NCBI GenBank assembly: GCA_002077065.1
Contig: NAJO01000014.1
Location: 186,001 to 250,000 of the forward strand
Source: Cryoendolithus antarcticus
Taxonomy: Eukaryota; Ascomycota; Dothideomycetes; Cladosporiales; Cladosporiaceae
Direction: 5' to 3'
Length of the DNA: 64,000 nt
A model generated the notes under the pieces. It was not told the origin of the DNA. It saw nothing but the letters and a program-made list of their open reading frames with translations, and ran no database searches. Each line of letters opens with the position of its first letter. The stretch's first letter is position 1. Position numbers and translations under genes: made by a program. Shown piece after piece: positions 10,883-22,230 of this stretch.

Positions 10883-13800
10883 ATGGCCACCTCGACGACC
10901 ATGACACGTCCTGCAAGACCCTCACTAGCACCGCCATCTGGACCTTTGCCGGCATTACCTGTACCGAAGACGCGCTCACAACTGTCGGACATCACAGATG
11001 TATCCGACGATCACACAACATCGACCGGAGATGCTCGGCCTTCACCGCCGCCAAAACCGATGCGATCGGTAACGCACTCTGGACTACCTACCCCACGATC
11101 AGCAAAGAGCCACTCGACGCCTGCTGTACCGACTCTCAACACTGGGAGACCACCTCCTTCGCCATCACCACCCATCTCGTCGCTACCAACTTTGCGCAAG
11201 ACGACAAGCATCGGACAATTTCCCTTGCCACCGAAGGGTACCTCCCGGGTTTCAAGTCTCCCGCCGAGTCCACTCTCAACATCAGAATCAACATCTGATC
11301 TCAATGGCGTGCACTCACCTAAGAAGCAGCGCGTTGAGTCGGGCAGGACGAAAAGCTTCGAGGGCGGTCAGATGCGACAGAAGACACCTCGAAGTTCCGG
11401 CTATGGTCTGCGCGCGCGCGTCTCGACTGGTGCCATGAGTGGGTCGCACACTCCGACTTTACTCAACGGCTCCGGGGAGCATAGCTTCATCTCAAGCGCG
11501 GAAGGTGCGCGGGGATCATACGGATTTCTTAATCTACCATCGCCACCACTCAGTCGGACGCCATCCATGGACGGCTCATGCCATACTGAAGGCACCACCT
11601 TTGAAGACGTGGAAGGAGACTCGAATGATCGAGGGAGGCAAAAGAGCATTGACTCAGTTATGAACTCAAAACGGAGTTCTGGAGCAGGCAAGGACACTGG
11701 GAAGGGCAATGTCCTGGTCAGTGTTCGCGTGCGACCAGATGCCGGCAGCGGAGAAGCAGAACAGGCGGAAGGAGAATGGGTGGTGGATGGCAGGCGCTCA
11801 CTTGTCACATATCGTGGCAAGGAGGGCGGCGATTATCGATATGGTGTGTTTCGCCACGCATGATTGTGAAGTGTTTGTGCTAATAATCTCTAGATAATGT
11901 CTTCTCACCACATGACAATAACTCACGTGTTTATGACAACGCAGCAAAACGTCTGGTTCGACGAGTGATGGAGGGCTACAATGGCACTGTATTCGCATAC
12001 GGTATGACTGGAACTGGAAAGACGTTCTCCATGCAGGGAACTGCGATATCACCCGGTGTGATCCCACTTGCAATTACGGACATCTTCTCTTACATCCGCG
12101 AAAACCCAAGTCGAGAGTTCCTTCTGCGAGTCAGCTATCTCGAGATCTATAATGAGAAGATCTTTGACCTGCTGAACCAATCGACTCCTGGGTCGCCAGC
12201 CCAGGAAGAGATCAAGCTGCGGGAAGACAGCAAGCGAGGGGTGTATGCGACGCCATTGCGAGAGGAAATCGTGCAATCGCCAAACCAGCTGCTGCGTGTG
12301 ATTTCGAGAGGCGACTTGGCTAGGCGGACGAGCAGCACGCAGTTCAATGCAAGATCTTCTCGTTCACATGCCGTCGTGCAGATCGTGGTGGAGTCAAGAG
12401 AACGAGCACCTACTCACGGTGCATACTTTGAGAAAGAGAGTCGACGGGCAGATCGCATCCTCCCAGGCGGCGTGCTGGTCTCGACGCTGTCACTCATTGA
12501 TCTGGCAGGCTCTGAACGAGCGGCGGAAAGCAAGGAGCGGCGGACTGAAGGATCACATATCAATAAGTCTCTACTCACTTTGGGCACTGTCATTGGCAGA
12601 CTCTCGGGTGAAGATGACAAAGACAAAGATGATCCAACGAAGAAGACGGAGAAGGAGAAGAGCGTCAAGCACTTGCCATATCGCGACAGCAAGCTCACTC
12701 GACTGCTGCAGCCAGCTTTGTCAGGCGACTCACTTGTGTCGATTCTGTGCAACATCCAACTATCGTCAGCGGCGACGAGTGCAGCAACTACTGGATCGCA
12801 CACTGGAGAGACATTGAACACGCTCAAGTTTGCTAGCAGAGCAAAGAATAACATCGTCAGCCACGCTAAGAAGAACGAGTCTAACCCCAGCGGCGACGCA
12901 GGCAGTCGCGCATTGTTGGACCGCTACAGGCTTGAGATTCAAGATCTTCGAAGTCAGCTCGAGGCTCAAAACAAGGCGAAGGAAGAGGTTGAGGAGAGGG
13001 ACGAGATCGAGATGGACCGACAGCGAGAGGAAGAGATGGAGCGACAAGAGAAGACTAGACACGAAGAGCAAATGCTGGAAATGCAGCTTGCCCGGACCGC
13101 GCTTAAGGAGCGCATCAGTCACTTGAATCGACTGATCTTGTCATCGAAGTCACTTGGCGTCAACTCATCTGGCCGATTCTCGAGCGCCAGCGTACCAATG
13201 CATCGCGTCAGTCTGGCCAGCAACCGGGACTCGACGCGATCTGGTAGCTCACACAGTCGGGAACGCGACAGTATGATCAGCAGACGTGAGAGCGCAGCTA
13301 CGCTGGACATGCCAATGCCGACCGATTCAAGTGCGAAGCCGTTCTCGACTGGATCGATCACGATAGGCGTTATGCCGCCAGCGCAAGCATCTCAGATGAT
13401 CTCCGAAGATCCCGCGATGGAGGACGAAGAAGGCTTCGACTCGGCGGGGCCCAAAGGCGATGGCGAAGCAACTCTTGCGCAGCAGAATCGAATGCTCCAA
13501 GCAGATCTTGCAGACAAGAACCGCTACATCGCCACCCTGGAAAAGCGACTTCTCCAAGCTCGACGTACAAGTCACAGTCGAATCAGCAAGTACGGCCGCA
13601 TGAGCATTGGCTTGCCTGAAGAGTCAACTGTCGAAGCCGCGCTCCAAGAGAAGGACAAAGAGCTCGCTGAGCTGCGCGCCAAACTCGACGACCAGATCCG
13701 CATGGTGCAAGCCCTCCGCAGCGCAACGCGCAAGCGCGAGACTCTGGAAGGCCGTCGATCGAGCTTCGCAGTGACCGAGCGTGTCGTAGAGGAACGCCCA

Positions 13801-14283
13801 CTGAGCGCAGCGAGCATGCCTCACATCAACGGTCACAGTGACTACCGCAGCCAGCTATCTTCTCGTGCGTCAAACCGCCAAAGCCGGCACGGAGTCCCTG
13901 GGTCGAATAACTCTATATCCCATCGCAGCAATCCCTCAACTGCCTCGGCGAATTCTGCTACGCAATCCCACTCGACTACCAAACCGTTGTCGCCTGTCGC
14001 CATACTGTCCAATGGGGCCGTAGCGTCGCCGACCAAGAAATTCCCCGGTTTCAATCTTGCGGAATCAAAGTCCATGGTCGTCACGTCACGCCGACGCAGC
14101 GTAGACGAGATGACTGCTCTTCTCGATCAGATGATCGCGGATAAGGTCGAGAGCGGACATGCTATTCGAAGCGAACGGGGAAGTCTTAGGGTAAAACGGG
14201 ATACGGTCATGGAGCGGGGCTCGGTGGTCAAGGGCGAGACTTTGCACGAGGACGGAGAGGAAGACGAAGGGAGTGTAGACTAG
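10883..14283 (+). CDS. KIP2: Kinesin-like motor protein, KIP2 (kinesin-7) type
   Basis: Microtubule motor, probably plus-end-directed and regulating microtubule growth and nuclear positioning, as known for Kip2/CENP-E-class kinesins. Exons 10883-11843 and 11894-14283 flank a 50-bp intron (GTGTGT...CTCTAG); the join reads DYRY-DNVFSPHDNNSRVYDNAAK, in the middle of the motor. The product is 1,116 aa. Residues 1-275 are a Ser/Pro-rich basic extension. The motor starts at NVLVSVRVRPD, with P-loop GMTGTGKT at 356-363, switch I NARSSRSHAVVQ, switch II LIDLAGSERA, and HINKSLLTLGTVI and YRDSKLTRLLQ helices. A coiled coil follows (about 655-740, with a charged R/E-rich stretch), then a second near 840-920. 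The tail is Ser-rich. A motor preceded by such an extension is characteristic of Kip2. Transcription converges on the glycosyltransferase gene downstream. Confidence 0.9.
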
Positions 14284-14526
14284 AGTATAAGAGTAGTCGG
14301 GCTTTCTGGGATTGAGATTAGCGTGCTGGGATACCCGGGACCGTTGGTTTGGGATGTAGGTATAGATGAGATCGGAGATGTATGATGGTCGTCGTCTTGC
14401 TTCAATTCGCATCATGCCTCATGATCTTGGTATAAGGTAACCTCGCGGTGTTGCGGCCGTAGCGCGTATACAGGCGCTCCTCGCTATGCATTGCAGAACG
14501 CTTCACACGAAAAGACATAGTCCAGA

Positions 14527-16248
14527 TCACCACCCCGCCCCATCCCAGCTCCATACTCTGCCGTCATCAATATTGCTCCACCTGTCCTTCTTCAAGCCGT
14601 CCCACCCCATCATGACTCCAAGGATTCTACACGTCGCTGAGCTTACCGCGCAAACAACGCCATCGCTACCGCCCAGCACGGCTAAGTCCAGCAGATACCC
14701 TCTACCGAAGAGCTCCCGCATCCTCATGGTCTGGTCTCTATCTGCACTAGATCCGAGGCTCGAGAACAAGGAAGGGTAGAAGCCGCCGTCCCAGCCGGCG
14801 TTCTCGGGGATGTGTTTGGTGTAGGCCGAATTTGGTGCACGGATGGAGTCGGCGGGAGATGAAGCGTCGAGAGCAGACTTGGTGGCGAGGAGGATACGGG
14901 ACTGCGCTGGTAGTATTGTGAGCGATGAAGGTGAAGAGGTGAGAAGATCGGGGTTGATGATTAGTGACGGGTCGTCTGAGGCGAGAAGGAGGGTTTGCTG
15001 GTGAGCCTCCTTCGTTAGCAGAGTGGACACTCGGGAGCTCGTCGTCAGACTCGCGATCAAGTGAGCAGCAGCGTTGGTGTAGAGTTCAAGCGGCAGATAG
15101 TCGCGGCTGTACTCGTAGCTCAGAGGATGAAGATCACCGCGGCGAATGTGCATGCCCACGATGGGTTGACCAGAGGCTTGAGACCCTGCCTTGAGCTCAG
15201 CGATGCGCTGGTGCACGAAGTCGGCATCTTCTCCGAACAGCTTGAAGAGGTCCTCATATCCCCTACGGAGCATCTCCAAAACCTTGTGGCTCCGCTCGAG
15301 TCCATGTCGCCGTGAGCTGGTGTGCTGAGCTTTGAACGCCGTGCCGAACGCCCAATGTGCTGTCGCTGAAGACATTACGATGTGCTTCGCTCCATGGGGA
15401 CACGGGACGATCTGGGAAGCGGGTGGTAATGTGCAGCCTGGCGAAGGAGGCGGCATGAAGTACGAGGCATATCTGCCATATGCCCATCTCGAGTCGTCGA
15501 TAAAGAACGCGCGATCCTCCGTCTTTGCAAGTCCATAGCTGAGCCACAACGAAAGTAGGGTCTTGCCTAAGCTAGTGTCCTCTTCGTCCATCACGAACGT
15601 CATGCTTCTCTCGCAAGTACCCTCGACAGTCTCACCTCCACCAGGCAGTAGACCTCTGTCTTGTGCCATCTCAACGTCCAGATAGGCATGGTCCAGGCGC
15701 ATGTACGATCCTCCATGTCGCCATCCCCGAACTTGAGAAAGTGAAGATGTAGAAGCTAACCCAGTTTCACTCAGAGCATGGGCTTGCGTGCAAATGTCGT
15801 GGTACTGGTTCGGAAGTAGCGGGAAGGTGGCGTTCAGCGGAATCGAGACCGTCCAGTGACCTCGACCATTCCTGTCTGATACGATGACCGCAGCTGGTTC
15901 GGCCGGTAGCTGGGGATCGCTAGACTCCAGCCCTGCATCGGCCCTAAACTTGGCAGGCTCTACTCGCGCATCCCACTTTGTGCGAGGCCAGGACAGCAGA
16001 CACCGCGTGCAGATGAGGAGCGCGCAGATGCCTGCCAGCAGTCGAGTGATCATGGTTCGAACTCTCCGTGGTCTGGAACGATTCTCTTTCGTGGTGACAG
16101 GTATGGGTAGCAAGCCACCGTCCCGCAGCGGGCTTGTACTGCGCTTCTCATTCAAGCTTGATCTCGAGGGCAGTGAAGGTGATGACTGCGTCGAGCTGGT
16201 CGAAGAAGTCGAGAGATTGGTGTTGCGTCGGTCTCTCATGTTGAACAT
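14527..16248 (-). CDS. Type II membrane glycosyltransferase, fucosyltransferase-like
   Basis: Single exon, ATG at 16248, 573 aa. A Ser-rich cytosolic N-terminus and a basic patch (RSRPRRVR) precede one hydrophobic anchor (about 66-86, ITRLLAGICALLICTRCLLSW). A long luminal domain follows, which is the Golgi type II topology. The luminal part contains MHIRRGDLHP, matching the H-x-R-R-x-D motif that binds GDP-fucose in alpha-1,6-/O-fucosyltransferase-like enzymes. Near the C-terminus is DGVVCAVSSATCRILG, resembling the VVCTFSSQVCRL segment of FUT8-like proteins. Fungi rarely have verified fucosylation, so the donor and acceptor are unknown. A relaxed assignment to the GT23/GT65/GT68-like fold is safest. 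The family identity is motif-based. Confidence 0.75.
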   Translation of the reverse strand: MFNMRDRRNTNLSTSSTSSTQSSPSLPSRSSLNEKRSTSPLRDGGLLPIPVTTKENRSRPRRVRTMITRLLAGICALLICTRCLLSWPRTKWDARVEPAKFRADAGLESSDPQLPAEPAAVIVSDRNGRGHWTVSIPLNATFPLLPNQYHDICTQAHALSETGLASTSSLSQVRGWRHGGSYMRLDHAYLDVEMAQDRGLLPGGGETVEGTCERSMTFVMDEEDTSLGKTLLSLWLSYGLAKTEDRAFFIDDSRWAYGRYASYFMPPPSPGCTLPPASQIVPCPHGAKHIVMSSATAHWAFGTAFKAQHTSSRRHGLERSHKVLEMLRRGYEDLFKLFGEDADFVHQRIAELKAGSQASGQPIVGMHIRRGDLHPLSYEYSRDYLPLELYTNAAAHLIASLTTSSRVSTLLTKEAHQQTLLLASDDPSLIINPDLLTSSPSSLTILPAQSRILLATKSALDASSPADSIRAPNSAYTKHIPENAGWDGGFYPSLFSSLGSSADRDQTMRMRELFGRGYLLDLAVLGGSDGVVCAVSSATCRILGVMMGWDGLKKDRWSNIDDGRVWSWDGAGW

Positions 16249-17420
16249 ATGTCTTCACATATCGATGGGTGTGATCTCGAGGTGTCGTAGGTAACAGTTG
16301 GACATTGGCAGGTGCATCTTAGCCGTCCGACGCTCTTTCCCAATGCTTGTCGAGAGCACGTGACTGTCGTTCACCACACCAGCCCTGTCGCAAGTGTAAA
16401 CCTTGAGAGCGTTCTGGAATAGCACAGGGTTCCGCAGGCCTCATCGAAGGAAGCGGTATCGTATTGAAGGTTCGGACCAGCCGTTTGCAGTTCAGTTCGG
16501 AGAAGTGCGGTTAACAAGAAGATAGCCAGCTCAACTCAACACTCGAGGATCCAGCTCCAGCGTCTCGGAAAACAAGGCAAGAAGGCAAGTCTGCAAAGAA
16601 GTGGAGAGTGCCCGTGGAACCCGTATCGAAGCTCCACCCAGACGCAGGATGATGCCTGGCACTCCGGCTTGGACAACGAGCTCAAAATGGAGAAGACGTT
16701 AATGAATCGAAGGAAAGAAGGCTTCGCGAGCCTACAGTACCGTTGTGACCGTTGCACTCGATCGACTCTGATACACCCCCCACCTTCCGGCTCAAACACA
16801 TCCGCTCGACGTAGTCACGTAGCACGACTGATGGACTGCAACCAAGCGGATCGCTCGTACGCATGCTGCTGATCCATGCATATCCGCGAACCCACTGCGT
16901 GCACTTCCAGCCTCACATATCTGCGACTCCGCCCAGAGCCAGGTAGCATTCCCTGCTCACGCGGTAACGACAAACGTCACAGCCATATCATAGCCCAGAC
17001 ATTGCCACTGGTGCCAGGAGAAATGTCGTAGCACGCGCCTAGCCATTGGAAGTTCGAGAGAATCATGTGAAACACTAGCGTCTTGTTTCGCTGTGGTGCG
17101 CCTGCCGATCAGGCGGGTGCTTACGTTGCATCGGCTGTGTCACGGAGAGTGCTCCATAGTAGGCACACACAGAACAAATGCATGCCGAGGCAGGCGCTTT
17201 GTCGGTGTATGGAGGAAGCGATCAAACACAATTCAAGACGGGCCAATTGGCATGAGGTAGCGTTACGTGAGCAGTAGTCCAGCAAAGCAGTCGTTCCATT
17301 CATCTACCGAAGCAGAGAAGTCTAGCTTTTAGTGTGTCTACTACCTGAAGGGTAGTGCGACCGAGTAGCCGCCCACATCACCTCCATCACCTCCATCTAT
17401 CACATCACACCGTGGGGTAT
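16249..17420. other. Intergenic, no gene seen
   Basis: A 1.2-kb spacer on the 3' side of the DDGS gene and upstream of the glycosyltransferase gene. Small ORFs here look random. A CACGTG hexamer lies at about 16358-16363. Confidence 0.5.
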
Positions 17421-19155
17421 CTAGTGAGTACCGTTGGTGCCGTTGGTACCGTTGGTGTGAACGCCGTTGGTGCCGTTGGTCTGAGCACCGTTGACCTTCT
17501 GGCTAACACCATCGCCCTTCAGCCCGTCGTTCTCGCCGTCGTAAGCCTCCGCACCAGCAGCGTGGCCCTTGGCAGCGTTGCCGTTGACCTTGCCGTTGGG
17601 GATCTCCTTGAGCTCACCGTTCAGCTCCGCCTTGACATCGTCGTTGATGACGGTCTTCTTGAGGGCCGCGCTGACACCGTTGGTGTTCTCCTTCTCCGCT
17701 GGCTCATCATTGAGCGTGTAGCCGGTATCCGAGCTGTCCACATATGCCTCCAGACCCTCACCGTTGCGGGGGTAGTTCTTCATGTGCTCCTTATGCACCC
17801 TGAGGGCGTTGTTGAGTTCCTCCGCCGAAACGTCGTTGAGGAAGGTGCAGCTACCGATAGGGTTGGGCACAGCAGCGCGGAGCTTGCCGTCGCGGGTCTT
17901 GAGGATGGCCTCGGTGGCCTTCTTGAGCATGTCCTCGTCGAAGCCGTGGTGGTCCATTGACAGACCGCATCGCGAGAAGAGGTTGAGGATACGCTTGTGC
18001 TCCTCGTCGGAGAGCAGCTTGCGCTCGTGGGCGAGGGTAGCAGAGTACGCCATATCGATGGAAATGGCGTGGCCGTGGCGGAGGGGCACCTCGGGGGAGA
18101 GCTCGTGGAGAGGCGACCAGCTACAGAATTGTCAGCTTTGAAGAATCGCACGCGACTTCAGCTTATTGCAACTCACGTGTGGCCGTAGGCAATGACTCTG
18201 TCAAGACCGATCTCGTGCAAGTTCGGTGTCTCGAGCTTCAGCATCTCGTGGATACCAGCGCGGTTGATCTTGTCCGCAGCCTCGCGGACCTCAGCCGGAG
18301 CACCATCGGTACGGCCAAAGCCAGTCTCAATGAGCTGCTCGGCGTACTTGTCGAGAAGATCGTAGGTAGGCAAATGAGCGCAGCTCGAGATCTTGATCAG
18401 CTCAGCAAAGCCGTTCCGGATCTGAGCGACTGGCAAAGATCGGAGGAAGCTGAAGTCGAGGAAGGTGTGCTGGGGTGCATGGTAGGCACCGAGACGGTTC
18501 TTGTAGTTGCCGTAGTTCACAGCGACCTTGATGCTGACCGAGGCGTCAATGAGCCCGATCACGGTGGTGGGTACACGGATGTAGTTTGTGTTGCGGCGGT
18601 AGGCGGCACAGGCGAAGCTAAAGAAAGCTGGTCAGCGCTGTTCATTGTATGCCTTGGGGACCACGCAGGGCATGTTAGCCAGAGTGCCTTGAAGTCATCT
18701 TTGGCGGTGGCTCATAGTAGACTACCCAGTAACATCGGTGACCAATCCACCGCCAACGACGAGCACAGGTTCTTTCCTAATGATGCCTGAGAGCTTGTCA
18801 GTGAAGGTCTTGGCATTGCGAGTGAAGCTGAAGACACACCAAATTCGGTCATGGAGTCGACAATGCTGAGGAGAGTCTCCATGGACTTAGCCTTCTCGCC
18901 GATCATTGTCTTGTGGATCTTTAGGTCGATCTTGTAGTGCTCGAAGTACTTCGCAATCTCCTCGCCGTAGACATTGAAAATGTTCAGGTCCATCACTGCC
19001 AGGCAGCGGGACAGGCGCTTGAACGCCTCAGCGAGCTGAGGGTTCTCGAGCTTGAAGACACCATCGAGGAAGGTGAAGTCGTATTCGATCTTCTCGTAGC
19101 CCTCGACGTGGAAACCCGCCTTGGTTTCCTCCACGACAGCCTTCATGTCAGACAT
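17421..19155 (-). CDS. mysA: Desmethyl-4-deoxygadusol synthase (sugar phosphate cyclase)
   Basis: First enzyme of mycosporine biosynthesis: converts a C7 sugar phosphate (sedoheptulose 7-phosphate) to desmethyl-4-deoxygadusol. Four exons: 18840-19155, 18726-18786, 18177-18617, 17421-18120. The introns are 53, 108 and 56 bp. Junctions read [25 protein letters not shown] and YGHT-WSPLHEL, all continuous with the family. The product is 505 aa. The dehydroquinate-synthase-like fold is shown by the NAD-binding [12 protein letters not shown] (115-126) and by [15 protein letters not shown] (142-156) leading into VNYGNYKN and a GAYHAP motif. The latter pattern distinguishes the DDGS/EEVS group from dehydroquinate synthase. 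Enzymes of this group are usually near 410 aa; the surplus here is a C-terminal Asn/Gly/Thr-rich tail from about residue 405. Divergent from the O-methyltransferase gene. Confidence 0.9.
17431..17480. repeat. Minisatellite encoding an Asn-Gly-Thr repeat
   Basis: Imperfect tandem repeats of the 9-base unit CCGTTGGTG/CCGTTGGTA inside the last exon of the DDGS gene. On the coding strand they give repeated NGT and NG steps just before the stop codon. They are probably length-variable between strains (inference). Confidence 0.75.
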
Positions 19156-20455
19156 GATCGCGGTAGTTGCTGGTGGGTGTTTGTGTGTTGAATGTGTAGT
19201 ATATTGGAAGTATTGAGGGAGAGACTGAGAACTGTTGAAGTTGTGAGGGTATCAAAGGTTGGAAGTGGGTGGTAGGAAAAGAAGTGGTCGAAGTGGGTGG
19301 GAGAAAAATATCCACTTTGGTGTTCTCGGCAGGTACTTACACGGGCAAGCACGATCTTGGTCCTCGCTCACAAGGAAGGCGCGATCATCATCACATGTTG
19401 ACTTCACTCCAGCGCCATTACTCCAGCGAATGGCGATCACTGCACGACCTTCATGGCCTGGACCCTGGTCTTCAGTCGCCGCGGCTGTTGCCATCGCTGT
19501 TCCGCTCTCCGTCTGAAATCATGCAGCTCTTAGGCCACGTCGCTCAGGTGATCGAGAAGTGATGATGCGACTTCATTGACCCCCGGCCACACTCCGCAGA
19601 GAGAACACTCAGTGATTCGCTGCGGACAGGGTTCAGTCGGCAACCTACGCCACGCCAATGCTGTAGAAGGCATGGTGAGTGTGGCCGAAACGCTCAAGCG
19701 TGGCGCGTCGTACAAGGTCCTTGCCCTGACATATGCACCAGGCACGTCAGGGCAGACGATCCAACTTCCGCAACATGTGCTCAACTCAGATCGGTCTAAC
19801 CATGCTGGGTCTAACTTTCGAGAGACTAGACCACGTATGGTAAGGTCAGATCTAGAACCATGATCTGCGGAGATGCTAGAGTCAATGGATGCTGTGGAGA
19901 AGTCGTCATCATGTTAGTGTATTTCGTCTCCACCTAGTGATGAATGACGCTGAGTGACAGTCAGTGATGGCGTGGGCATTGCGAGAACGAGCAGCACGGA
20001 GCAAATGCGTGCAAATGACGCTACCCCATGCGAGTGAAGCCAGACTGTCCCACGTGTTCGTGTCGAAGAAAAAAGTTCTCCCGCCAGGTGCGGGGCAGAA
20101 AGCATGGAGGGGTAATTATGCGCGCAGGAGACCCGCGCCGTTGACTACTCCATCCGGCCTGGCAGGAGTCTGTAGCTGCATACAACCAAGCGAAGTGGTG
20201 TCATGCAACGGGATGGGCGGAGTCGAGTGCGCGAATGAACGCTCATCACTGTCACTTGTGTGACGGAGATGTGAGGTCGCTCGCCAAGGTGCATGTGCCG
20301 ATCACCAGGAAATCCCGCGCCCGAGTCGTGCCTTCTGTAAATGTTGCAACGCGTCAACAGAAGCACGTGGAATTGAGTTGACCAGGTGAGAAGGCTGCTC
20401 GAGGATTCCCCAAACCACTCTCATACCAAATCACCTCAATCCACCTCTAGCAAAG
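19156..20455. promoter_or_regulatory. Divergent promoter of mycosporine genes
   Basis: A 1.3-kb spacer between the divergent starts of the cyclase and O-methyltransferase genes, with no supported coding sequence. CACGTG hexamers lie at 20051-20056 and 20364-20369, the second about 90 bp before the methyltransferase ATG. These are candidate bHLH/bZIP sites. Their role in regulation is inference. Confidence 0.5.
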
Positions 20456-21425
20456 ATGCCGGAGTTCAATCAACAAAACGCATACGCCAGCCAGGAGGAG
20501 GATGTCTTCTTTGACGATGGCCGCGAGATCGAGCTCCTTCACTTCGTCTACAGCCGGCCAGACATTAACGAGATCCGTGGCAACCCGGAGAAGGTCCTAG
20601 CAGCCATCGATGAATACGGCCGCACCAAGAAGTACCTCATGAACGTCGGCGAGGACAAGGGCCGCATCGTCACTGACCTCATTGCCAAAGTCAAGCCAGA
20701 GACCATGGTCAGAGGATCCCCTGCACTGAACTGCAGACCATGGACTGATAGAATACGGTAGGTCGAGCTTGGTGGTTACGTCGGCTACTCGTGTCTCCTA
20801 TTCGGTCACGCTGTGAAGAAATCAGGCGGCAAGCGCTACTACAGCCTTGAGCGCAACCCAGAATTCGGCGCGGTCATTGCTTCCCTCGCAGCGCTCGCCG
20901 GACTCAGCGACGTCGTCAAAGTCGAGATCGGCTCCTCAGATGCCTCTATCCAGCGCCTGTACGACTCCGGTGCGCTCAAGCACATTGATCTTATGTTCCT
21001 GGACCACTACAAGCCTGCCTACACGACCGATCTCAAGCTCTGCGAGGAGCTCAAGCTCATCAGCAAGGGTAGCGTTCTTGCGGCAGACAACGTCATCAAG
21101 CCGGGGAACCCGCCATACTTGGAGTATGTCCGGAGCTCGGTCGAGGAGAAGCGCAAGCGGGTTCAAGAGGTCAATGGTCATGCTGGTCCAGACGAGCGCT
21201 TCCAGCAGAAGACCGCGGGCCAGTATGCGAAGAGGGAGGGCGAGGAGAAGCTGAGTGCTCGCAAGGGCAATCCGAACTTGGTTTATAAGAGCGAGCTGTG
21301 TCACAGCTTCGAGCCGACGGGCGAGCCGGTAAGAGCTTGGTGACTGTGTTGTTGCAATGAGAATGTGCTAACTTCCACCATAGGATGCGGTCGAGATCTC
21401 GCGCTGCGTTGATGAGGAATCCTGA
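20456..21425 (+). CDS. mysB: O-methyltransferase of mycosporine pathway
   Basis: Expected to methylate desmethyl-4-deoxygadusol to 4-deoxygadusol using S-adenosylmethionine. Three exons: 20456-20707, 20762-21328 and 21384-21425. Intron 1 (54 bp) has a weak donor GTCAGA and acceptor GGTAG, and restores KPETM-VELGGYVGYSCLLFG. Intron 2 (55 bp, GTAAGA...CATAG, GCTAAC branch-like) leads to a 14-codon last exon ending DAVEISRCVDEES. The product is 286 aa. The catechol-O-methyltransferase-like fold is visible in SAM motif I, VELGGYVGYS (residues 85-94), then RYYSLERNPEFG (acidic ribose-binding residue), DLMFLDHYK and AADNVIKPG with its metal-binding Asp-Asn pair. The partner genes on both sides support the pathway assignment. 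No signal peptide, so probably cytosolic. Confidence 0.88.
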
Positions 21426-22230
21426 GAACCCACACGACTTGCAGCACCCTCTAGCGGCACAATACCAGCGAGTGCGAATATGTCCGCCCAGCATGAAATT
21501 CCAGCGGACGCCGGTGGTGGCCCATAAGGGGCCACAAGTCAGTGGCGAAGGTCAGCTGCGAAAGTCCAGCGAACTGCATTTCGACTAGCACAGAACGTGA
21601 ATGGACTGGTGGGAACAGGAGAGGAAGTTACATCAAGGCCACAACGACGAGAGAAGAGTCCCGCAGAGGGATGATGGCGGTGAGCTGAGGAAGGGCAATG
21701 CAACTGCGGCACGCTGGTCAAAGCGTGCTGCGTCAGCAGTAAGGTAGAGTCTATTGATCTTATGATTAATGGGACAGCTCCCACTGGCTGAAAGATATTT
21801 CCCCTCTTCAGATAGCCATTACTCAAGACAATGCTTGTCAAGATCAACGGTCGCACATAGCCCCTTCCTTCTCACTGCTTAGAACAAAGTCCGTCAACTG
21901 CACGGAAGTCGCAGGTGCTTGCTCGCTACAAGAGACAAGACAACGGAAGTAAATGTGCCCCTTGGCCCCGAACCGCCCCCTCACGCCCACTCGGTGTACT
22001 GATGGCGCTCTCATTTATCGCCTCTTCATTGATGTCTAGGACAGCACTATCTGATTATCTGGTCTGACATGTGCAATTGGCGATATATCCGTGAGTGACG
22101 TAAGTCTCATTTCACTCCGTTTGTGCTGCTGCCGATCTATTTCCTCCAGTCCGCACAACTCCAACTCATATCTACTGACTCCACAAGCGTCGACGACACC
22201 AACGACCTGCTCCTACCGCCAGTGAGCGCC
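21426..22230. other. Intergenic, no gene seen
   Basis: Spacer between the O-methyltransferase and the ATP-grasp gene, which are in the same orientation. An open frame precedes the ATP-grasp ATG from 22123, but it begins without ATG. No other coding signal was found. Confidence 0.5.

Noticed and set aside
17355..17960. Long forward ORF opposite the last DDGS exon
   Set aside because: Val/Leu-rich mirror of the NGT repeat; the reverse frame carries the conserved enzyme and splice sites.
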